Of a stretch of 64,000 bases of DNA, positions 33,332 through 44,862 are shown piece after piece. This DNA comes from Isoetes taiwanensis (Eukaryota; Streptophyta; Lycopodiopsida; Isoetales; Isoetaceae), in assembly GCA_021234155.1 (NCBI GenBank), contig JAJEKV010000307.1, positions 297,378 to 361,377 of the forward strand, in the 5' to 3' direction. The first letter of the stretch is position 1, and every line of letters begins with the position of its first letter. Under the pieces are notes generated by a model, which did not search any database, was not told the DNA's origin, and saw only the letters and a list, made by a program, of their open reading frames with translations. A program made the position numbers and the translations under genes.

Positions 33332-34092
33332 ATGGCAGCCACCGGCCTACTTGCATGGTACCAAGACGGGGAGCATTGGGATCCGCAAGTGCCCTTCGAC
33401 CTGTTGCGCCCCTTGCTATGTCCGCGCCTTGATCTCATCACTAATATGCAGCGGCACCCAGATTATGCCGGGTTCTTAGACTTTTACATGGAGGAGATGC
33501 TTCCTTTGTGTATTCCTCTTGGGGATCCTCCCCAGTTGTATCTGGAACGGGAGGTAGTCCGGGATATGCTAGGGGGTGACACCCACGCGTATGATGTGCT
33601 GAAAGGAAAGCTTAGATGGGGCAAGCACCTGCCCGTTGTGCAGCATCAGGGGCGGCAATATCTTGAAGTTGCCTTCGCCCTAGCCATCCTCATGGATCAA
33701 TATGTTGAGGATGAGACTTTGCCGGCAGAGAAAGGCAAACTTCCTGAATCTTCCGAATAGGGAGAAGATGAGCATATAGGCATGGGCGACTTCGCCCGTT
33801 GAAAGCAGTTGGCAGAGGAGATGCCACCACGCCGGGAGCAAGCTGCATGCTTGTCAGGGCTGGACGCCCTTCCAGTTGTGTATCACCAAGGGCAAGAATA
33901 ACTTCTCTTGGATGATATCATCTGGACCTATCACATGGTGGCCGGATTCAAGCGCCGGCGTAAGGACCATGTGCTCTATGAGCTAGCGGAATACTGTATG
34001 GATGATTTCATCGACTTCGCTCCTATTGAGCTTCCTCAGGAGGTGCAGCAGCTACTCCAATTCCGCCAGGAGACCTTAGAGCCAGCTGAGAC
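33332..34092 (+). pseudogene. Element C ORF2, first part
   Basis: Opens M-A-A-T-G-L-L-A-W-Y-Q. It contains D-Y-A-G-F-L-D-F-Y-M-E-E, then H-L-P-V-V-Q-H-Q-G-R-Q-Y-L-E-V-A-F-A-L-A-I-L and a second similar motif, L-P-V-V-Y-H-Q-G-Q-E. In-frame stops lie at 33758, 33800 and 33899, with no frameshift. It is homologous to ORF2 of element D (49155-50690). The reading frame continues at 44343 and then 58228, giving 469 codons in total (with five stops). No known domain. Conservation between two elements suggests it once had a function. Confidence 0.75.
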
Positions 34093-35814
34093 TGTGACGC
34101 TCCCTGAATATATACGACCCCCGTCCGTATACATACGGGGAATTTCCCCTCCCATGGCGACCATCTCGCCATGAGCAGGGCCCTCCGTCTATCCCGGGCC
34201 ATCTATAGAGAGATGCCCGAGTGAAGGACACGGAGGTGTCATTCGGCCCACGCCTTCAATGGGACTCCTACGTCGCGGAAGCGTGAATACATGTTAGCAC
34301 ACAGCATAAATCATATATAAATAACCACCCCGAAGGGTGGAACATCCATCCAAATACCAACGGCAAAGAATATGCATCTAATCCTAAGGAAAGCACCCCA
34401 AACCCATGGTTCTACCCCGGCTCAGACTCCTGTGAGGATAGACTGACGGCTCGGTCTCAAGAGATCAGCAGACAGAGGTATAACATGGCGTTGGCTGGCA
34501 TAGAACATCGGCTAGGGTTGTCCACTCCATCCGCCCCTCCTGTGCACACTTTGCAGATGAGTCGAATCATGCTATGGCTTCGCTATAGCCTTCCGGAGAC
34601 GCAGGCTCGAGGTATCACCCTGCTGAGCCTACTCCAGGGTTCATGACGCCCCGGTCCGATGAGGCAGGTCAGGGAAGCGTCCCCTTCCAGGATCACAGTG
34701 GTTCCATGGGTGAGCTAGAGAATACGTGCCGCATCAGCGACCCCCGCATCCGTACCCGACTTACTCACCCTAAATCTACTCAAAGTGCAAGGTGCCCCAT
34801 ACGGGTCACACCTCTACACCCAGGGAGTGTCAGACCCATACCCGGCCCTCTACGTGACCGGCTATCAGGCCTAGCCCACTGTAGGAGTCTCAGGAGCCTT
34901 TTATGTTCGTGCAAGACCCCACCCCCACTTCACCACTGTGTCCCTTCTTTGGTGCTAAGCCAATCCATAGCATCTATGACCCGGTGGTCTCTTGTACACA
35001 GGCCGCAACTAATGGGAAGTACAGGGATCTACCTAGGAGCATCCTACTATCATGGCTCAGAGGTCTCTACCCCCCTTAATTCCCCCATTTCCAGAGTAAT
35101 ACTATGCAAAGAACTATCAATCCATCCTTTAAGAGCAAACCCAGAATCAGAATATAAAGAGAACTTACCTTTACAATCAAGGGTTAGTTCCTACAAGTAA
35201 AACACGAGAGAGACGGAAGAAATACACACTACAAGTGCCCAACAGGGGCGCTACCCTAGAATTCCCAAGCTATACTAGCCACCCACCTGAGTTCCTGCTG
35301 GACCCGTTGTCATTTGGTGCTTCCATCTTCCTTGGATTTGGTGCTCAGCTTCAGCTACACAGGTACGTGCTTGGCAAGGGGGTGCTCGGCTCATTTCGGC
35401 AGGCTCGGCTCCTCAAAGGTGGACTTTTCGGCTCCTCTTGGTCGATTTCTTTGAAGGGTGCCTGGCTGCTGCTCCTCCTCCTCCATCTCCACTTGCTCCC
35501 TAATTCGAATTGGGGAAATGGGGTGCAAACCCCAATTTGGGTTCCAAGTTAGTAACTCTCCCTTGCCCAATCGATTTGGGCCAGGTGGCAGCTCCGGGTT
35601 GGCTAATATTAACTAATTTGGTATTTTAGGCCCTTTTAATATTAGATTAAGCCCTAAATTCGAATTAGGGTTTAAGGTTAGGTTTCCACCTTTATAATTT
35701 AATTATTAACATAGCTAACCTTAGCTTATGAATAATTAATGTGCCATTAATTATTCATAGTGACGTGTCACGTATTTATACTTAAAAAGGCGTATAAATA
35801 TGTGGAATGTCACA
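34093..35814 (-). repeat. Element B 3' LTR
   Basis: On the plus strand it starts TGTGACGCTCCC and ends GGAATGTCACA. Strongly similar to 42615-44337 and, inverted, to 29232-30837. Confidence 0.92.
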
Positions 35815-35827
35815 TTCTCCCCACCTT
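35815..35827 (-). promoter_or_regulatory. Element B polypurine tract
   Basis: The minus strand reads AAGGTGGGGAGAA immediately before the LTR start. Element D has the same motif (AAGGTGGGGAGAC) before its 3' LTR. Confidence 0.85.
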
Positions 35828-38800
35828 AAAAGTGATGTTGTCCTCAGCATCAAGACTACTCTTGCTGTGGCCCATACATCGTACATTGGGAGGAAGTCTC
35901 CCCTCCTTAAAGAGATAGCGTGAGATTATAGATCACACAGACTTTGTCACGTTCAAAGTGATTAAGTTTGAAATGACTTGTAATGTGCAATTTATAAGTC
36001 TGGGATATAGAAGGTAGAGGTATAGATTAGACCTGATCATTACAGTCAAGGTGTGTGGAAGTCTCCTTTGTTTTTCTATTGTATTCTATTGAGTATGGCT
36101 AATTTTGAATTCATTGTTTCTATACACACGTGTAATTGATTATGTATTATGGGACAGGTATGGACACAAGCAACTTCTATTTGTTCTTATATTATGATAT
36201 GGAGTTATTAAGCTTCGACTTGTTTAGTAGAAAGTGATTCTAATGATATTAACTTCATTGTATATGTATTATATTCTCCGTCGCTTTTGCAATCCATTTA
36301 ATTCTGACCCGGTAGCTAATTTAATTTTTGTGTCGGACTTTTGTTTTCCTATGTTATTATAGTTTTGACAACTTATAAGGTCCTATCCTCAGTATTTGAC
36401 ATGCCCCTCACATTTAGACTTACCCTTTAATACAATTTTATCGTACTGCAGGTGACATTTTTACCCCTATACTCTAATATGAACTACAAATACGTTCTTC
36501 ATCCATTACTAGTCCTAACCTTCTAAGATAATCTAAGTCTCGTTATTCTCTCAGAAGCTTGTGTAAGACATACATAATTATCTCCTTTTGTTATGTTTGA
36601 TTATGTGTTTAAATAGTTCCTTTTAATTATCTTTAATGTTTCCATACGCTCACTCTATTCTAGTCTATCTTAACCATAGGTTATATTCGTCGATGCCTTT
36701 GAATTACTTATTCATATTATTATTATTTTAAGTAAATTTGTCACACATACGAGACACTCTTATATTTATAGGTACATCTCGCAGATACATTCGACGTGAA
36801 TCGATACTTGGTGGTCGCTATCTGGCGATGCTATGGCCATGCAATCCTCAGTATCCACGAAGGGGCGGTTGTGACTATGGTGTCCACGGCGGGAAGACAT
36901 GCACGGTCCCGCTTTGAGGCTATTATATAATGATGGATATTGCCATTCCACGTAGAAGGAGACTGGATATAGCACCATATATCTGATGGAGAAGTGGTTT
37001 ATGATTATCTACCATCGACCACGTTAGAGAGGTACTAGGCTAAGGTGGATCTGAATTATAAGTACCCAGCTCCTGAAAGGAAGACCACTTGAAGTGTAGG
37101 TTTCGACATTTTATAGCTATTGCCACTTGAATGGAGGTATGACTGTGAAAGGTCGAGAATAATGTTGTATGAGGATGTGGATCCATAAACTACGGATTAT
37201 AAAATTACGCACACGTTACGTTTAGTAAGAAGATTGGTGTTCTGAGGTGTGCAATAACAATGCAAGGGGGTGCATGAATAAGATGACGACATAGTCACTT
37301 GGATACGCTCAATGACGTTGGTCAAATGCATGACCATTACGAAGGATATAAATTAAGGAAATGGACACATCTGATGTCTGCTGGGAACATGGAGATGCCG
37401 AATAAGAGACTGGACAATAATGTGGAACGTAGTTTGCACATAAGGTCAAGAGAAGAGGACAATTGGGAGGAATAGGCACAAGCATCTAAAAAGCTGCGGG
37501 GTATGTTGGATCTTTGGTGAAGCCAGACTATGAAGGAAAGTTGACCTTCAACTAATGATACATTAGGAAGGCAAGTAATGTACCCACACGACAAGTGGGA
37601 GACAAGAGGTGCTTGAAAGTTGTTGTAAACAACGTTTCGAATATAGAACGTTGAATATACCTAAGTCTAGAGTATGAACAAGGTAGGCTCCCAATGAACA
37701 TCTCACCAAGGAGGATGTGGTCTGGACTTGGTATGGTGTGTATATTCCAAGGAGTAACTCCGCGTTGGTATATGTGTACTAGGACCATTTAATAGAAAAA
37801 CATAACTAAAAGAAGATAGGATATATACTAGAACTTTTAGTTCACATTCCATATGAATACGGAAGTAATGAAGATAAGAGTTCTTATACTAGAGATCAAA
37901 CATGTCCACAAGGAACTTAAGATGGCATTTGCCCGTGTGGAAGTTATGACTAGAGGTTGAGGACCAAGGCAAACTAAGACTAGAGACATGTCTAGGGTAC
38001 CGGATAACCAAGTTGAGGAAATAAGTTGGCATAAGTAGGAATATAACTAGATGCCTATGTCAACGAGTTACATATGAGTGTAGACTTAAGGTTGGTGCAC
38101 ACATGTTACTATATCATATAATAACAACGTAGCGGTCTTGGATGTTGGAAGGACTTAGTAGTATCAAATACTACACTAGCGAGGATATCAAGGATGTCGA
38201 TTGTGACATCCAGATGTATGTCATATTGGAAGATGGTAGAATATTAGGTACAAGGCTGGTGGCACGTTACATTGGCAATGTTCTGAAGAAGCATAATGAT
38301 ATGCTTATATACGAAGATATTGGGTTAAGGTATGGTCCACCAGAGATATGCACTCAAGCTATTACTAAGGGAGATGAGAAGAGTTTAAATCAATGAGAAT
38401 AGCTAGAGTAAGTCTAGCATATACGGTGACGTCACATTGAAGAACATCCCGAGGATGGTTGGAGCAGTATTGGAATAACTTAGATAATGAGAGGTTAACT
38501 ACTCAAAGGTTCGGATATGAATGAATTACTTCAACGTTATAAGCTGAGAGCATTTATTTGGTTTTGGGAATAAAAAGATATATCAAATCGCGTCCCCTTG
38601 ACAGAAGAGAAGAAGGAGTACGACGACTTTGGTGATTACATCTTTAGGGATAACCGAGAAGAGGGCAATAGATAGAAATTCCATGTCCCGATAAAAATCA
38701 AGACGAGAGGTATAGATTAGAAGGGGTGAGATTATATAGACCAGTAGTCCATATATCCTAAGAGTTACCCTACTCGGGGGGAACAATTGTAGGTACGGAA

Positions 38801-41800
38801 GTAGAGGCTGGAGGATCCGTTGCCTTGCGGCATAGACCCGTTAGAGATTATGACTTTGAAACCCTTAAGAGGGTAAGGAATTGGATAATCATATGGCGGT
38901 TACTAACGAAGATTGAAACATTGGGTTTCCTATTAGAAGACCAGGAGGTTTTAGTGCCTCCGCTTCATTATGAGGGAGCCAAAGACGACAACATTCAAAG
39001 GGATCAAAAGTTGAGGTTGACATGCTAATTTAAGAAAAATAGGTTAGGTGTGACAAAACATGGCGAAACGCAAATTAACTGAACGAACCTTTAGAAAAGG
39101 CCTTGGACTATGGTAGAAACCTTTGGAACTATGGCATAATCCCATGGGAAAATTATAGTTTATGTACGGGGTTAAAGTACCATAAGTTTAAATTCATCCC
39201 TTTTAGGTCAACCCCTTAGGTTAAGATACTCCATGGTGGCATTACCTTTATTGGGTGGCGATGTCACTTATTTATACATTATACCGGTATAAATACGTGG
39301 AATGTCACATTCTCCCCTCTTAGAAATAATGCCTCCCTCAAGATTGGGGTTAATCAAACAAATGACGGTTAATCGAAAACTGCAATAGAAGAAAGTATAC
39401 ATAAAAAGGAAGGTAATTCCTTATTTCCAAAGGTAATAGCATGAAAGCTTAAAACATGGAAGAGTTTAAGCACCAAGGTGCATTTGATATACTTATCATA
39501 AGAAGGTTTAAGGACCGAAGTCCGATATCAAACATCACCGTAACAAAAAGGTAACACATGTAGATAAGGTAAAACTGGAAAAGTCGGGCCATCAGCAACC
39601 CTCTATACATGGGCAGGTCACGTACTGCTTACTGGCCTGCACATGTGAATACATCAGCATGTACAAGTCCAACATAGAGTTATTTTGCCCATTTGGGAAG
39701 TAAGTGGTACATCCACATCATAAGAACTACGAAGGTTATATTTTTTTACGTTAGAGCAGAGCTCTAGTATTGTGGGATATGTTTATTATGTACATACCAT
39801 GTACATATATGATAAACATCTTGGAGAAGTAATCCAAGTAGCCATAGAAAGGAGAGAAAATGAGTGTACTCCAAAGTTACTACTGAAGGGTATGGAGCTA
39901 TATTCGAAATGCACAAAGGACCGTCAATCCATTGCATGCTAGGGTAGTTGGCACTTGAAATAAATGTCAAGGGCCCACAAAATAAAGGTCAAGATGATGG
40001 AGTTGAATAGTACAATAGTACAATTCTAGGATGAGTAGCAAATAGCAGGTACTTGCTAGAAGTTCAAATGTGTTTTGCATAGACACTTAAGACTATCTTT
40101 CCCACATGATCCATACCGGATCAGAGGGAAAAGCATGGGTTACATGGAGAGAATATACAGGACTCGAACATGGATACAAGTCCAGTTATATCAAATGTCG
40201 GTATTGTAGGAAGACTCATAAAATACCGTGTAGACACCTTGATGACTCCGGGTAATTTAGGATTAGTAACGAAGGCTCACCAGCTCTTAGGCCATGACTA
40301 TGGCTTAAATGAGGATGCCAAGTCATTTAGAATGCCGTAACAACAACATAACATCATGATGAGAGAAATGTAATAACTAACATTTGGAGGATGTAGAACA
40401 ACGTTGAATCATAACCCCAATGATAGGTGGGTCAACAATATAGGGAACATATAATAGCGGCTTAGAAGCCACAAGACGATTGATGAATACGTAAAGGAGT
40501 AATTGGATTGGTGACTCCATCGAGTAAAGGTCACAACAAAGCGGTGAGTTGTGTATGCGTAGCAGCGTAAGGGTCGGAATACTGAGGACCCTTATTAAAG
40601 ATGTTTAGCAATCTGAGTAGAAAGGTTATTGTCTAACATGAAGGGTAATCCTTGCTAACATGCGAAGATATATCTGCGGCTTGAAAGGCAGCAAGAGCTG
40701 AAAAACTCTTTAAAGATTTGATGTATGACTTAAGGAAGAAGACTTCCATGTCCTAGGACAAGATGGTGAATTGAATTTACCAAAGACATTTTTAATAATT
40801 AAATAGATAGGTAGATAGCATTTATCACGTCATGCCATGTTGGCGGCGTCCATGAGGACATATGAGGAACCCTCAGAGACTTGAAGACAAGATCTCCGGA
40901 TAGAGGAGGCCTAGCTTTGCAGGTCTTGTGTGGTATTGTCCTTCGGGATAGTCACATAATCCCTTGGAATATGTAAGTTCATTTCATGGACTTCGGGACG
41001 TTTAGGCATTAAAATAATGGTTGGAAATACTTTGTCTCGGATCATATCTAGATATCCTAGAAGATAGATATCCTAGAAGGAGGATAGCCAACAATAGTTG
41101 GATGTCATTGGACCCTTACAAAGGGAAGAACCCCAAAAAAGAGGGTAGGGTGGGCCGTCGGTTGTTTGGCGGTGGCACGAATAATTATTCACGCCATATA
41201 GGCGGTGAGGTTTGGCACAAAAATAATACTCAAAGTTTGTAGCCGAGGATTGATTTAGAATGAAGGTGTTAACACTATTGTAGGGTCTAACACAAGCACT
41301 CATTACGTATTCTGGGGTATGTATCGTGGTCCGGGGAAATGGTCCACAAAAAGAACATGACCATTGAGAAAAAGTAGTGAAGGGTGGTAGGATTAAAGCT
41401 ACCCATGGTCTAGCTAGAAGGGTCTTTGCATGCAGTCCCTAGTTGGTTGGGCGAGAAGAGATCCTTTTTTCTAGGAAGTGAGGCGAGTCAAGGTTTAGAT
41501 ACTAGAGGGAGACAACGTTAATTACAGTTATGTCTATAAAACATTACTTATATAACGTCGAATAAGGTCTAATATAATGCATATGAATGTAGTATGGATT
41601 GAATCATGGCAAGGCCCGAAGAAATTGTGTTATCAAGGCATCTAAAAAAAAAAAATATAGGTCGAGGAAGCCAGATAATCGGATATTATTATCGCCGCTT
41701 AAGGAATATCCAAGGATATAACACATGCTGCTATCCTAGAGAATTGCCCTGTCGTTATTAATTAAATTCCGGAATTAGTCCCACCAAGTGAGTTGATGTT

Positions 41801-42080
41801 ATCATAACAAGTTGGCCGGACTTGCTAGATTACGTCGTTTCATTTGGTCGGTTTATTCCTAGGGGATACTAGCTTTATATATGGTTAACAGTTATCCGGT
41901 CGACTATGGCAGAGAGAGGTTGACTCCCGTGGCTATCGCAAGACTGCTTACTCTGGCGGCTATGGCAAGAGAGCTTGCTCCAGCGGAGTTGTTGCCTCCA
42001 CAACGTGGATCTATAGAAGGTAGTCTTCTAATTTAAATAGAAAACAGAGCCACTATAAATAAAATGAGAACTATTATATT
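35828..42080 (-). other. Non-coding interior of element B
   Basis: No frame here shows gag, protease, RT or integrase motifs on either strand; the longest frames are 60-85 codons. It contains a partial LTR (39060-39314) followed by a polypurine-like tract, so the interior is itself a mosaic. Confidence 0.75.
39060..39314 (-). repeat. Partial C-type LTR inside element B
   Basis: Read on the minus strand from 39314, TGTGACATTCCACGTATTTA and the following motifs (GCCACCATGG, AACCTAAGGGGTTGACCTAA) match the first part of the C LTR at 29232 onward. The GGGGAGAA-type tract to its right (39315-39325) resembles the PPT/LTR junction of B. About 250 bp of LTR is recognisable. Confidence 0.75.
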
Positions 42081-42180
42081 CTTCAATAGAGGAACTTAGC
42101 CCATTGGTAAAGGGGTTGACTTAGTTGTAGGAGGTTAAGGGTTCAATCCCACAATATGCCCCTTTCTTTTAACTAATTTT
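42080..42180 (+). repeat. tRNA-related, SINE-like segment
   Basis: TAGCCCATTGGTAAAGG (42107-42123) resembles an RNA polymerase III A box, and GGTTCAATCCC (42140-42150) a B box, at tRNA-like spacing. It is followed by T-rich sequence. The acceptor and T stems do not pair well, so it is not called as a tRNA gene. Confidence 0.4.
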
Positions 42181-42219
42181 TTTGAAATTTTAACCCTAAA
42201 AATTTTTTTAAAAGAAAAA

Positions 42220-42440
42220 GTGGCGGAGCGCGCTTTTCGAGGTGGCGGGCACCCCCTACCTCGACGTTGCTACGGCCGCCAGGAGCGTCCGGGTACCCCC
42301 TGCCCGCCACTTAGGGTTAGGGTTTTTTTTTTTTTTTTTTAATTAGGGTGGCGGGCACCCCTACCCGATGTCGCCCACCGTCGCCGGCAAGAACAATAGG
42401 GTACCCCCCGCCGCCACTTAGGGTTAGGGTTTCGCACCGG
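42220..42440 (-). repeat. Two GGCGGGCA foldback modules with teloboxes
   Basis: Two units (about 42236-42325 and 42350-42435), each starting GGTGGCGGGCACCCC and ending GCCGCCACTTAGGGTTAGGG or similar, separated by a T run. The minus-strand string AACCCTAAGTGGCGGGCAGG is shared with the Copia LTR at 5033-5107. AAACCCTAA is the plant telobox. Confidence 0.75.
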
Positions 42441-42596
42441 GTACACTCCTCTTAATCCCACTTAAACCAAATTAAGTCAATCATGACGACATCTACTACA
42501 CCACCCAAATCTCATACTACTCCAAAATCCTCACTCACTAGCTAACGATCTAACGAGTTTGACATGGCCAGTGCTATGATCTGGTCCACCAAAATC

Positions 42597-42614
42597 ATGG
42601 CTCACGATACCCTT
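42597..42614 (-). promoter_or_regulatory. Element B primer binding site, altered
   Basis: The plus strand reads GGCTCACGATACCCTT next to the 5' LTR, where GGCTCTGATACCAC would be expected. The identical altered string occurs in the unrelated Copia copy at 57-72. Confidence 0.7.
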
Positions 42615-44337
42615 TGTGGCGGCTCCACGAATATATACACGACCCGTACAGTATACATACGAGGGGACTTTCCCTCCATGGCGACCATCTCGCCATGGCG
42701 AACCCCCTCCGTCTATCTGGGGCCATCTATAGAGAGATGCGAGTGAAGGATTTCTGAGGAGGTGTCATTCGCCCACGCCTTCAATGGGACTCCTACGTCA
42801 TGGAAGCGTGAATACATGTTAGCACACAAAGATAAATCATATATAAATAACCACCCCGAAGGGTGGAACATCCATCCAAATACCAACGGCAAAGAATATG
42901 CATCTAATCCTAAGGAAAGCACCCCAAACCCATGGTTCTACCCCGGCTCAGACTCCTGTGAGGATAGACTGACGGCTCGGTCTCAAGAGATCAGCAGATG
43001 CAGGTATAACATGGCGTTATGGCATAGAACATCGGCTAGGGTTGTCCACTCCATCCGCCCTCCATTGCACACTTTGCGGATGAGTCGAATCATGCTATGG
43101 CTTCGCTATAGCCAGCCCCCGGAGACGCGAGGGCTCGAGGTATCACCCGCTGAGCCTACTCCAGGGGTTCATGGCGCCCGGTCCGATGAGGCAGGTCTCG
43201 TGGAAGCGTCCCCTTCCGGGATCCTGATGGTTCCATGGGTGAGCTAGAGAATACGTGCGCGATCAGCGACCCCGCATCCGCACGACTTACTCACCCTAAA
43301 TCTACTCAAAGTGCAAGGTGCCCCATACCGGGGTCACACCGCTACACCCTGGGGAGTGTCGGACCCATACCCGCCCCTACGTGACCGGCTATCAGGCCTA
43401 GCCCACTGTAGGAGTCTCAGGAGCCTTTTATGTTCGTGCAAGACCCCACCCCCACTTCACCACTGTGTCCCTTCTTTGGTGCTAAGCCAATCCATAGCAT
43501 CTATGACCCGGTGGTCTCTTGTACACAGGCCGCAACTAATGGGAAGTACAGGGATCTACCTAGGAGCATCCTACTATCATGGCTCAGAGGTCTCTACCCC
43601 CTTAATTCCCCCATTTCCAGAGTAATACTATGCAAAGAACTATCAATCCATCCTTTAAGAGCAAACCCAGAATCAGAATATAAAGAGAACTTACCTTTAC
43701 AATCAAGGGTTAGTTCCTACAAGTAAAACACAGAGAGAACAGAAGAAATACACACTACAAGTGCCCAACAGGGGCGCTACCCTAGAATTCCCAAGCTATA
43801 CTAGCCACCCACCTGAGTTCCTGCTGGACCCGTTGTCATTTGGTGCTTCCATCTTCCTTGGATTTGGTGCTCAGCTTCAGCTACACAGGTACGTGCTTGG
43901 CAAAGGTGGCGCTCAGCTCGGCAGGCGCTCAGCTCCTCAAAGGTGACGCTCAGCTCCTCTTGGTCGATTTGCTGAAGGGTGCCTGGCTGCTGCTCCTCCT
44001 CCTCCATCTCCACTTGCTCCTAATTCGAATTGGGGGAAATGGGGGTGCAAAACCCCAATTTGGGTTCCAAGTTAGTAACTCTCCCTTGCCCAATCGATTT
44101 GGGCCAGGTGGCAGCTCCGGGTTGGCTAATATTAACTAATTTGGTATTTTAGGCCCTTTTAATATTAGATTAAGCCCTAAATTCGAATTAGGGTTTAAGG
44201 TTAGGTTTCCACCTTTATAATTTAATTATTAACATAGCTAACCTTAGCTTATGAATAATTAATGTGCCATTAATTATTCATAGTGACGTGTCACGTATTT
44301 ATACTTAAAAAGGCGTATAAATATGTGGAACGTCACA
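42615..44337 (-). repeat. Element B 5' LTR
   Basis: 1723 bp, paired with 34093-35814. The two LTRs differ mainly at CAG/CTG-containing places, for example TTTGCAGATG versus TTTGCGGATG. Confidence 0.92.
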
Positions 44338-44342
44338 GAGAC

Positions 44343-44862
44343 CTTGCTACGGCTTCGGGAACTGGTGATGCAGGATCCACCTTCTTAGCCCTCACCGGAT
44401 GCCTTTACAGCTATGGGACCTCATGTCCCAAATATTAATATGGTCGAGGTTCCCTCTGATTCGGATGAGGAGGGAGAGGATCTATATCATAACCCTGCTC
44501 ATTTGAAGGAAGAGCAGCAAGAGCTCAAGTAAGAAGAAGTCCCTATGGACTTGGACAAGGAGGTGGCTACATCAGAGACCCCGCAAGGGAAGATATTGGG
44601 AAACCACTTTACCCGCTTCTTCTTATCAGCTTTTCGACAGGGGCAAGTTCTTTTTATAGCCCGAGACTTAGGGCCGGAGGCCGAAGCTTCATGGTGGACC
44701 CTCCGTGCTCTCTCCACATTGGCCGGGCACAAGAAGCTTCCCTATCGTACGTTCACTTATGTACTCGTACGACGGGATCTTGCCCTGACGGCCTTGGGAC
44801 AAGACATTGCATCCTTGATGAGCATGAAGCTCCTTACGGCAGCCCCATTGGCTGTCGCCTAT
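44343..44862 (+). pseudogene. Element C ORF2, second part
   Basis: Continues the frame of 33332-34092 once element B and one GAGAC copy are removed. It has stops at 44386 and 44530, an acidic stretch (S-D-S-D-E-E-G-E-D), then H-F-T-R-F-F-L-S-A-F and E-A-S-W-W-T-L-R-A-L-S. It ends at the element D insertion and resumes at 58228. Function unknown. Confidence 0.75.

Larger units (their letters stand above)
34093..44337 (-). mobile_element. Element B: non-coding (LARD-like) LTR retrotransposon in C
   Basis: Two LTRs of 1722-1723 bp (34093-35814 and 42615-44337) in minus orientation, bounded by a GAGAC target duplication (34088-34092 and 44338-44342). A polypurine tract sits inside the left LTR and a damaged primer site inside the right LTR. 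The 6.8-kb interior has no gag or pol, so B would depend on proteins of an autonomous relative such as C. Its removal restores the ORF2 frame of C. Confidence 0.93.

Noticed and set aside
34643-35200. 185-codon ORF (and relatives at 42762-43726) as genes
   Set aside because: They lie entirely inside LTRs of element B, and their frames differ between the two LTR copies.
42107-42150. A functional tRNA gene
   Set aside because: A and B boxes are present, but the acceptor and T stems do not pair.
33758-44532. Five ORF2 nonsense codons as proof of cytosine deamination
   Set aside because: Every stop codon can be written as C to T from CAA, CAG or CGA, so this pattern carries no evidence by itself.
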